A stretch of 64,000 bases of DNA from Magnaporthiopsis rhizophila (Eukaryota; Ascomycota; Sordariomycetes; Magnaporthales; Magnaporthaceae): positions 1 to 64,000 of the forward strand of contig PYSS01000021.1 in assembly GCA_003049465.1 (NCBI GenBank). Direction: 5' to 3'. The notes beneath the pieces were generated by a model. The model saw only the letters and a program-made list of their open reading frames with translations. It was not told where the DNA came from and did no database searches. Of this stretch, positions 56,001 to 64,000 are shown in pieces. A program made the position numbers and the translations under genes. The stretch's first letter is position 1, and each line of letters begins with the position of its first letter.

Positions 56001-56583
56001 CAACGACGGTGCTCCCTCGAGAACCTCCCCTCGCGCTTCAATCCGCCAATGCATCTCGACCTGCGTGACCTGACTCGATTCATGACGCGCCCGGCGTACT
56101 TGCCGTTGTTTCTCCTTTTCTGATTTCTCTAGTCTTTTATCCATCTCATTTTTTTTTTTTTTTTTGGTTTCTCTCTTGATCTTATTCGCCACCGACACGA
56201 ATTTATCCGTCGCTGCGTCCCGCCTCCCTCCGCCGCCGCCACGCATCCCATAATACATCTCTTGTCCGGCGCGCGGCCCCAGAGGCTTGTATGTTTAGCG
56301 TTCCTCGGCTGCTCGACACACGCAACTCTGCTGTCCTGCCGCCTCCCCGGCCAACAGCTTGCTCCCCGCGCGGATCCCGACATTTCGTCGATCGGCGGGT
56401 CGACCGCATGTCATTACACACGTCTCCGACGCCGACACCGCTCCGTCCGGGTCGCCTCGTCCCCCAAGACGCCTCTGTCCATCACTGTGGCCCGCAGCCA
56501 AGCGAAGCCCATACTTACCGGCCCCCTCGCCGGGAACACCTCGCATCATCCCAGGGGCGTCGTCCGGGCCCAGTGCAGCATAG
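53045..56583. other. 3.5-kb intergenic region and palF promoter
   Basis: Between the foldback element and palF. The first 2 kb carry only short frames without features. The last 1.1 kb (55450-56580) are strongly CT-rich, typical of a long fungal leader and promoter, with a T17 run at 56149-56165 and a triplet of PacC-like sites at 55573-55614. A frame at 56291-56698 overlaps the palF start in another phase and could act as an upstream ORF if transcribed. No gene is called. Confidence 0.55.
55573..55614. promoter_or_regulatory. Cluster of three PacC-like sites upstream of palF
   Basis: The core GCCARG of the pH regulator PacC/Rim101 occurs as CTTGGC (55573-55578), GCCAAG (55581-55586, facing the first) and CTTGGC (55609-55614). 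The cluster is about 1 kb upstream of the palF start. PacC acts at the end of the pathway that contains PalF, so feedback is plausible but unproven. Confidence 0.4.
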
Positions 56584-59150
56584 ATGGGCGCCGACTCGGC
56601 TTCCCGCCACCGCCCGCCGTCGCTCGAAGACACGCCCTCTGGCCGCTCCTTCTTCTCCCGCATATCTCTGCTCTCTCGATCGCGAACACGGCACATAAAC
56701 GACTTCTACATTCGCCCCGCCGAGCCGCACCGGAAGTACGCCGCAGGAGACCACGTCACCGGTGCCGTCTTCCTGACGGTTCTCAAGCCGATCCGCATCA
56801 CACACCTCACCGTCACTCTCCACGGTTTCGTAAAGGTTTTTAAAAGTCCCAACGCCGCTCACGACCTGCCTGTTAATCCCGCCCTTGTCGAGTCGGGAAT
56901 AACTGGTCGAATACGTTATTTTGGAAATGGCCACGCGTCGCTTTTCCAGGACGAGCAGGTCCTCAGCGCCGACGGGAAGCTGGAAGCGGGGCGATACGAA
57001 TTTAACTTTGATCTCGTGTTCCCTTCTAAGGGTCTTCCAAGCAGCATAGATGTACGCTCGCTCCTTTTTCCCCCCTTGGACCAGGCCTTTGTCACGGACC
57101 CGCCCTCGCCCCTCAAGAGGCGGGCAACCCGCGTCAGTGAAATTAACATGTCGGCTTATAGTTCGAACGGGGCACGATATCGTATGTGATCACCGCGACA
57201 CTAACACGACCCAACGCCATCTCTCCTACCATCACGTGCGAGCGCAAAGTCTGCCTTGTCGAGCAGGTCGACATTGGTACTCTCGCGCTCCCCCGACCCC
57301 GCACCATTTCCCTCGAACCAATATCCAGAAGACCAAAGAGGAGGCGGCCCGAAAGGCTACCGGGTCACGACAGGGTGTCTATCGCCGCCTCGGATACGAA
57401 CGATGTCGCGCAATCCGACCTGGAATCGTCGAGGGAGCCGGAGAGCGTCGCTGACGGATCGGCGATCGCTGCCCGTGAGGCTACGGGGCAGGACTTGCGC
57501 TCTGTTCCCCGAAGCCCAACCCGCGTCGATATCCCGGACATGACGAGCGATGTGAGCGTCGACACCACGATGACCGGCAGTACGGGTGCTGGATACAGAA
57601 TCAGCGACCCCGCCACGAGCTCCTCATCGGCCGGCTCTCAGGTCGGGGCCAGGACCCCTACGCCAGACGAGAAGACCATCACTGCGAATATCGAGATGCT
57701 CAAGGGCGGTTTCTTGCCGGGCGACTTCATCCCCGTCAAGGTGTGCGTTCACCACATCAAGAGGATAAAAAGTGTGCACGGAGTCATTGCGACACTTTAC
57801 AGGCAGGGGAGGATCGACTCAGCACCGCCAATCTCTCTCTTTACCGACCTGTCCAAGGAAGAGATCCGCCGGCTAGAGAAGGAGGAGTACTTCCCGCGGT
57901 CCAAGACGGGGCTGAGGGGGCTGTCGCTGTCGTCAGCCGGCTCATGCAGTGTTTTTCGCAAAGACCTGTCGCAAGCGTTTGGCCCCCTGATAATCGATCC
58001 GGTCTCCCTCGAGGCGAGCGTCACTATCTCGGTTCGGGTGCCCGAAGACGTCTTTCCAACCATCAAGGGTGTGCCAGGGGAGCTTATAAGCTTCAAATAT
58101 CAGTTGGAAGTTATAGTCGACCTGGGCGGCAAGCTCGCCAGCCAGATCCAGTCTGGGCAGGGCGGCCCGTCTGGGGCGCCTACCCCGGTTGCTGCTATAA
58201 GGAATCCGTACGAGCACGGCTCAAGCATGCCAATGGGGCAATGGGGTGCGAGCATCATCGACACAGATCAACTTCGGAGGCTCAAAGGTGTCATATCAGT
58301 GGTTTTTGAAGTTCCCGTCGGCACGTTGGATTCCAGTCGACAAAGAACCCGAGGCTCGCTTCGACCCAAGCTGGAGCGCGAACAAGCCTACGACCCCCGG
58401 CCGCTGCCAGCGCAGCCGATGGTGGCAGTGGTTTACGGGCCAGACGAAAAGCGGAGGGCTACGGAGGATGAAGTAGCGGAAGAGAGCTACTCCAACCACA
58501 GGGGCGATGGCCCGGCACTACCAATCGTCAACGAGTACGCGTCCAGCCCCCACTACATAACCCGGGACTTGCAATCGCGCCCAGCCCCAGTCTACATACC
58601 ACCGCCAGATGTGCCGGCGGAGGCGGAGCTTTCAGAAAAGGAACGAATTCGACGCGCAGAACAGAGACTTCTGCCGAGCCAGCCACCTGCTGCGGAGTCC
58701 TCGGCGGCGGCGGCGGCGGCTGCGGCTGCGCCCGCGGAGGACGACTTGTACAATGCCGAGGACCAGGATCACTGGCCAGACGTCGCAGTAGCTGCAGGGC
58801 CGTCCGCACCGACACTGGAAGACTTGGAGCCGGGTGCTACGTCTGGTTCGGGCGAAGACAAGCTGGAACGCGAACGCCAGCGACTGCTTGCTGAAGCAAG
58901 CGCGCCACCCGAGTTTCCAGAAGACTACGACGCGGGGCCGTCGGCTCCGCCCATCAGCGCCACGGCTCCGGTGCTCGAGCTGGAGGTCGAGCCGTCTGCT
59001 CCAGTGTTCGCCGAAGACGACGAGTTCGGCTATGGGTCATCATACGCGTACAACGAGGGCGCGTTTCCTAGCCACAGGGGCCATCACACCTCACATCTGG
59101 CGCGCGCAGTGACAGCGCCCGTCGAGCCTCTGCCGCGATACCAACGATAA
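56584..59150 (+). CDS. palF: pH-response arrestin PalF/Rim8
   Basis: Two exons, 56584-57051 and 57162-59150, give 818 aa; the intron 57052-57161 is phase 0. The arrestin N-domain begins INDFYIRPAEPHRKYAAGDH and continues VTGAVFLTVLKPIRITHLTV. The splice joins GLPSSID to FERGTISYVITATLTRPN, restoring the arrestin core. The arrestin C-domain lies at about 329-480 (GGFLPGDFIPVKVCVHHIKR). The tail is acidic and Pro/Ser-rich with a poly-Ala run and three GPSAP/PSAPP-like motifs, and it has possible ubiquitin or ESCRT contact sites. PalF binds the ambient-pH receptor PalH and links it to ESCRT-dependent activation of PacC. An in-frame stop directly precedes the ATG at 56584. Confidence 0.93.
58706..58727. 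repeat. (GCG)n tract encoding poly-Ala in PalF
   Basis: A run of GCG codons, partly interrupted by GCT, encodes nine or more alanines in the disordered tail of PalF. Confidence 0.8.
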
Positions 59151-60559
59151 TTGTCATTGATCATATCACGTGCTTGCCTTGCATTTTCCGGTCCGCGGCG
59201 TCGAATATCTGGTTTTTAGCACGGGGTTTTGGGTGTTTGATAATCAAACGAAAAAAAAGGGGGAGGTTCTTTTTGAGCGGGTCGGCGCATGCATATTGAT
59301 GCCCATGCCATGGAGCATTTTAGGAGTTGGTTGGTTCACTCAATTCTTTGATTATCATGATGGATTTTTCTCGGCAGGATATACCTGGGCACAATATTTT
59401 CTTTTTTTACATATGAATCAGGAAGTACATAAAACCGAGCTGCTTGCGAAACTCGCATTGGACAGTGTTGTATTTAAAGACGCCGGCTAACTTTACCGTA
59501 AGGCAGCGAGCAATATCTTCATGTCGAGACGATGGGCTATGACAGTGAGTGAAAGATGAGTAGCTCGTCTTGTGCTGCCACCGCCGCCGCCGCCGACGAT
59601 GATGGACGTGGCATGGACGCGGGAGCGTCCGCCAGAGCCCATGGATGGAGAAGACGATCGGAGAAACGGCCTCGATGCCGCGGAGCTTGAGGCCGCGGGC
59701 ACCGCCGCACAGCCGAGGAGCCCGGCGGTGAGGCAGGACCGTGCGCGCGGGCGGTATTTGGATTTGACCGTTTTCAAGGATGTTCGGGATATTCGGAGAC
59801 TGATACTACACCGAGGCGGAAAGCGCGGGATCAATTCTGTCATGTCGTGTCCCGTCGATATCCGATGGGCCATCATGGCCGCTCTTCCATCTTGGCTAGT
59901 GTCGCAAAACCGACACCCGACGTTTTCCCTCACCAGAGTCGGCGGTTGGGTAAAGCAGTTTCTCCCCTGCCCCCAAACCCGACATGTCATTCGAACCGAA
60001 TATGGTTCACGAGGGTATCGCTTTTCACGTAGAACGCGGGGGGTTTGTCGCTTTGTGGTCGGCGATGCATGGGGTCCGGGCAAAGTCAATGGTCCCCCTG
60101 TCGAATGTCCGCCGCCACCCGCCAGTTGGTCAGTCCACTTTTGGAGCCGGGCGGCAAGGCACGCACTCAGCGCGCCGCGGCGAGCACCGCAGGCCGGCAA
60201 GCCTTCTACTTCATTGATTGTGTAACCTGTTCATAGGCGGACTCCCGCGATTCTTCAACTATATCCCTAGCAGCGTAATCACCTTCTTTCCTCATTGCAG
60301 CCATGGCATGATTAAATGGCTTCACAGCCAGCCAGCCAGCCAGCCAGCCCATTTTGTGCTGCACCTCCAGCTGTCGCTCCCTGCAAGCAAGGACAGATAT
60401 CCGCTCGTTAATCTAGGTCGCTGCCTCCGGTTCGTTCCTCGATCTCGGGCTGTTTCAGTCGCCTTGACCGGGAGCTGGTACCAGCCCGTTCAGTGGCAGG
60501 CTGGTCTGGTTGGCGGTTCCTTACGGTGGTAGCCAGCGGTGATTGCCGGTTGCCAAGAA
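59151..60559. other. palF 3' region and wax-synthase-like promoter
   Basis: These 1.4 kb hold an AT-rich palF 3' UTR (59151-59490), then GC-rich sequence. A plus-strand frame of 217 codons (59572-60225) and an overlapping minus-strand frame (59493-60200) look low complexity and show no family features, so neither is called. Confidence 0.55.
60325..60349. repeat. (CAGC)n tetranucleotide microsatellite
   Basis: Six tandem CAGC/AGCC units lie about 210 bp upstream of the acyltransferase start codon. Confidence 0.85.
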
Positions 60560-62532
60560 ATGGTGCACGTCGGAGACCCATCTCCGGCTCCGGCCTGGGC
60601 GGAGGAGCCGCGGCCGGTCCTGATCCTACAATGCATCGCCTTCAACTTTACCCTTCCCATCCTGTACCTCGCGGTTCCTCACACCACACGGCCGTGGCTC
60701 TACCGCGCGCGTCTTGTGGTCGCGGCTGCCGTGGCCGTGCACAACGTGGCCATGGCTCGCCGCTCGGTGGCTACGAACGTTGCCGTCGCTTACGCAACAG
60801 GCCTCTTTGCCTCGTGGTGCGTCCCCGACCACCTAGCTACCTAATTACCTACCTCTAGCTGTCAGATGCCTGTAACCAATACGGCGGTAGTGAACATTGC
60901 TGACATGAGCTTTCGGCCTGCGCAGGAGCACCGTCTGGGCCTTTGCCGCCCTCGTGTTTCTGCGGCCCCAGTTCGGTGCCGAAAGGGTCGAGAGGAGACC
61001 TAGGCCACCACGGCCGTCATCTTCCTCCTCCTCCTGCTCTTCCCCCGTCTTGGGAAGGCGTGTCTCGGGCGGCACCATGGTTGCCCCGTCGCCGGTTTTT
61101 GACCTGGTCTCGTCTCCTACCGCAGCATACACGTCGGCCCTGGACTCGTCGTCTCCCACGGGCATTTCCATGTCCGTGTCCAATGGCCACGCTTCCAATG
61201 GTCATTCTTGTAATGGCGGTGACTTCAACAATGGCCGCGCCGCCGCCGCCAACGGCGCGAGCCCTGTGCTCAAATCCCGCCGCCGCAAGTTTGTGCGCTT
61301 CGTGGTGCCTCCGGACGACGACGTTGCCCGCGGCCTCATCGAGGACGAATACTTTTGGCAGGCCTTCCCAGCAGATGCCCCTTTTGGGACACGTCTGGGC
61401 TGGGCCTTTGACTACTACATGGCCTGGAGAGGGGCTGGTGAGTCTACTCCTGTTTTGATGTTCTGGAAGCTCTGCGCCCGCTCTCAAACTCACGCCTTTC
61501 GTATAATCAGGCTGGAGCTGGGCCATATCTTGCCTCCCCAGATTCGACCGTCCTGTCGAACCCCTTTCTGGGGAGCTGGTCAAAATTGACTCCATCCCCT
61601 TGGTCTCGCATGCAGGTTACCGGCGCCTCACTAGTCACGGCCAGTTCGTCTGGGTCCGTCTCCGAAGCGTCGCGCTGGCCTACCTGGTCCTCGACATTTG
61701 CGCCATCCTCACGATCAAGGACCGTTATTTCAACACGGGCCTCCACGACTCGCCACCGCCGCTTTATCTGTCTGCCGTGTTCCCGTCGCTCCCGCCCTCC
61801 ATCCTCTACGTCTACAGGATGATCATCGGGTTCGTCGGCATGCTGGCTGCCCTCACTGCCGTGTTTTCTGCCGACCAGCTCGTCCGTCGGGGGCTGGCTC
61901 GCGCCTTGGGCGGCGACGGCGGCGTCAGGGGCGAGCTGTGGCAGTACCCGGACCTGTTTGGCTCCTTCGGCCAGATGCTCGACCACGGTCTCGCCGGGTT
62001 CTGGGGCCGATACTGGCACCAGACATTCAGGCTCGGCTTCACGGCCCCGTCAAAGTGGCTGATCCGCCGCGGCTGGCTACCCGCCAGGCGCTCGGCCCTG
62101 ACGGGGCTCGTGGCCTCGGCCTGCGCCTTCTCCCTCTCGGGCCTCATGCACGCCTCGGGCACCGCCACCATGCCGCGGCCCTCACGGCCCGATATGGCTT
62201 TTGCCTTCTTCCTGCTGGCCTGGCTCGGCATCGTGCTGCAGCTCGCGCTCTGCCGGCTGCTCCGCCGGCCCATCGCCGCCTCGCCACTGGCCGTGAGGCG
62301 CGCGGGAAACATGCTATTCGTCCTCGCATGGATGTACGCCACCTGCTGGACCTTTGAGGACGACCTGAGCCGCTCCGGCCTGTGGACCTTCGAGCCCGTC
62401 CCCTACTCGCTGCTGCGCGCCATGGGCTTTGGAGAGCCTGGCGACGACGACCCTGTCCGCTGGCACGGGTTTTCCTGTATGACCTGGCACGCCGGGAAGC
62501 ATTGGTGGGACAGCGGGCCGGCTTTTGTGTGA
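60560..62532 (+). CDS. Wax-synthase-like membrane-bound O-acyltransferase (MBOAT_2)
   Basis: Three exons, 60560-60816, 60926-61437 and 61616-62532, give 561 aa. Introns are phase 2 and phase 1; the second is long (178 nt). Several transmembrane stretches are visible (PVLILQCIAFNFTLPILYLA, AVAYATGLFASW, VALAYLVLDICAIL, MIIGFVGMLAALTAVF, FFLLAWLGIVLQLALC). The diagnostic wax-synthase motif is GFWGRYWHQTFR, followed by the candidate catalytic His in LSGLMHASGT. Fungal members of this family include acetyltransferases of sterol or terpenoid alcohols and tri7-like enzymes. The substrate here is unknown, and no biosynthetic cluster surrounds the gene. Confidence 0.9.
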
Positions 62533-62789
62533 CATTTATTCTGTCATCATGCTCCTACCTACCTAGCTTCTTTGTTCACCGTTCGCCTTCCCTTCCTACC
62601 CTGTCCTTTTCGTTCTCGTAGTACCTTCGACACCATTCAATGTGCGATGCGAGCATGGCGTTGGATCCAGATACCCTACTCTCCATCGGTTGGATACAGG
62701 AGTAAAAAAGAGTAGAAGTTAGAGTTAGATTACGATATCTCCACGCAAATATGCGCCTTCCCTTGAAAAATATGCATGAGTCTCTCCTG

Positions 62790-62847
<58 letters not shown>

Positions 62848-62848
62848 N

Positions 62849-62889
<41 letters not shown>

Positions 62890-62919
62890 CGACAGAGGTC
62901 TTGTCCGTACAATTATTCA
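62533..62919. other. Convergent 3' region with A-rich tract and N
   Basis: These 387 bp lie between the stops of the acyltransferase (+) and telomerase (-). They hold ordinary 3' sequence up to about 62789 and then a 99-bp A tract with one undetermined base. Confidence 0.65.
62790..62888. repeat. 99-bp poly(A) tract with GAGN interruption
   Basis: A55, then GAGN (N at 62848), then A40. It is the longest homopolymer in the window and contains the only ambiguous base. On the telomerase strand it is a poly(T) tract beginning 31 bp after the stop codon. It may be a sequencing or assembly join. Confidence 0.9.
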
Positions 62920-64000
62920 TCACCCGTCAAGCTTTGGCACCGCGCTCTTCACCCGTAGGCCTTGTATCTCGGCATCCAGCCACGCCAGCACCTCGCCGAA
63001 ACAGCTTTGTTTTTTGCTCAAGACCTGCTTGAAGGCATGTAAAGTCACACTGAGAAGTCGTCGAGGTGTTAGCTTGCTTTGTTGGCTGGCTGACAACATA
63101 TGTGACGCGACAGCGCCTGGACTTTTGTTGTATACTCGGTACTTACCCTCTAACCTGGTCCCTCCTGATGTCGCAAACATATTCGGGAAACCTCAACCTC
63201 CTCGACTTGCTCGTCAGCAGCGCGTACGCCACATCCGCCACGCCATCGACGGCGGCGATGACGAGGTCCGGGCGCGGGCGGCGGGCGGGCGGGAGGCAGC
63301 GGACGTAGGCCCACGTCTTGGTGGCCGTCTCGGCCATGGCGGCGGCTAGGTTGCGCAGGACGGCGCGGCGCGAGTTGTGGGCCGTGTCGAAGAACATGAG
63401 GTGCGACTGGATCCGGAAGGCGTTGGCGACCTTGCGCGCAAAGTTGCGGCCCTGGTGCCGCGAGAAGTCGACCGTGAGCGAGTTGGCCACGGTAGCAACA
63501 GCGACGGGGTCGCGCTGCTGCTGCCGCTGCCGCTGCCGCACCCGCGGCGCCCGGTCCTTGCGGATGCTGAGCGAGGTGCAGTTGATCAGGGTGCCGCAGT
63601 AGGGGAACTCGCCGCGCGCGCTGCCGGAGCAGGCGTCGTCGTCGGGCCGCGCCACGGCCGTGCCGTCGTGTTTCAGGCCGAAGTTGACTAGGGTCTTGCC
63701 GGGGCTGGCGGATACGCCGTACTCTGGTATCCCGGCATGCATCACTTTGACGAAGCGGGACGCCTTGTCCACGTCGGTGGTGACGAGTAGAAAATCATCG
63801 ATGAGCCGGAGGAGCAGGCAGTCGTCCGACTGGAGGAACTGCAGGTGCTTGGACTCGAGGTCGGCGTAGAAGTAGTTGCACAGCAGCGAGCTCAGGATGG
63901 AGCCCTGCGGAATCCCGACCTTCTGCCGGTAGTGCTTCTTGCCGATCCGGACCAGGTTCTGCTCGATATGCGCCACCAGGAGCCGCATCAGGTTCCGGGT
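62920..64000 (-). CDS. tert: Telomerase reverse transcriptase, C-terminal part (5' part beyond the window)
   Basis: The visible part is one exon running from beyond position 64000 to 63147, an intron 63050-63146 (phase 2), and a last exon 62920-63049, together 327 codons plus stop. RT motif B' is KVGIPQGSILSSLLCNYFY, with the TERT-typical Leu-Cys. Motif C is LLLRLIDDFLLVTTD, carrying two catalytic aspartates. Motifs D and E follow (EYGVSASPGKTLVNF, FPYCGTLINC). The C-terminal extension includes SRHQGRNFARKVANAFRIQS and ends RRDQVRG-VTLHAFKQVLSKKQS across the splice. LCNYFYADLE plus LIDDF and the CTE separate TERT from retroelement RTs. A Gln/Arg-rich low-complexity stretch (RVRQRQRQQQRD) lies between motif E and the CTE. 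Motif A and the N-terminal domains lie outside the window. Confidence 0.95.

Noticed and set aside
59975..60010. GGTTCGAAT on the minus strand, resembling a tRNA B box
   Set aside because: No A box at the right distance and no acceptor stem pairing could be drawn.
59572..60225. 217-codon plus-strand frame, and the overlapping minus-strand frame, downstream of palF
   Set aside because: Both are Arg/Pro/Ser/Gly-rich with a GCC repeat at the start. The short stretch YLDLTVFKDVRDIRRLI is not enough to support a gene.
63147..64000. Reverse transcriptase frame as a possible retrotransposon, with the nearby poly(A) as its tail
   Set aside because: Motifs B', C and E and the C-terminal extension are those of telomerase, the gene has a spliceosomal intron, and the A tract is on the wrong strand to be its poly(A) tail.

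Overview
The window is nuclear DNA of a filamentous ascomycete (Pezizomycotina, most likely a Sordariomycete). The genes are GC-rich and carry short introns of 58-178 nt, mostly GT..AG with CTAAC- or CTGAC-type branch sites. Intergenic spaces of 0.3-4.5 kb are rich in CT tracts and TACCTACC-type motifs. The gene set is typical of mould genomes: palF, hxB, a fused pseudouridine-degrading enzyme, an MBOAT wax-synthase-like protein and GPI-anchored surface proteins. There is no operon structure, and I see no tRNA, rRNA or CRISPR array. I modelled 19 protein genes by joining exons at splice sites that keep both the reading frame and the family alignment. One further gene (telomerase) is cut by the right edge.

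Left third (1-22 kb): a Git1/Munc13-like C2-MUN protein (+); inorganic pyrophosphatase (+); mitochondrial ribosomal protein mL53 (-), divergent from the SNARE Sec20 with a KDEL tail (+); a large uncharacterised protein of 1320 aa (-); the SSU-processome WD40 protein Utp18 (-); and a five-exon bifunctional pseudouridine-5'-phosphate glycosidase/pseudouridine kinase with a mitochondrial-type leader (-).

Middle (22-42.7 kb): a five-exon GPI-anchored secreted protein with a 21-nt microexon (+); a membrane-linked short-chain dehydrogenase (-); about 3 kb without a supportable gene; a phenol-hydroxylase-type FAD monooxygenase (+), convergent with mitochondrial methylmalonate-semialdehyde dehydrogenase (-); calnexin (-), divergent from methylthioribulose-1-phosphate dehydratase of methionine salvage (+); a Cys-rich Gly/Ser GPI protein (-); and the GINS subunit Sld5 (-).

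Right third (42.7-64 kb): a Cys-rich single-pass membrane protein with a long Ser/Thr stalk (+); molybdenum cofactor sulfurase HxB (-), divergent from the replication-licensing ATPase Cdc6 (+); a 460-bp foldback transposable element with 161-bp terminal inverted repeats and a TA target site; the pH-signalling arrestin PalF/Rim8 (+); an MBOAT wax-synthase-like acyltransferase (+); and the 3' part of telomerase reverse transcriptase (-). A 99-bp A-rich tract containing the only N in the window lies between the last two.

The genes do not form a metabolic cluster; this is a mixed housekeeping region. The most distinctive signals are the foldback element, whose arms differ only by transitions (RIP-like); the fused pseudouridine enzyme with a spliced linker; putative G1/S sites upstream of cdc6; a PacC-site triplet upstream of palF; an open, leader-like N-terminal extension in front of the pyrophosphatase; and paired A20/T25 tracts around the first exon of sec20.
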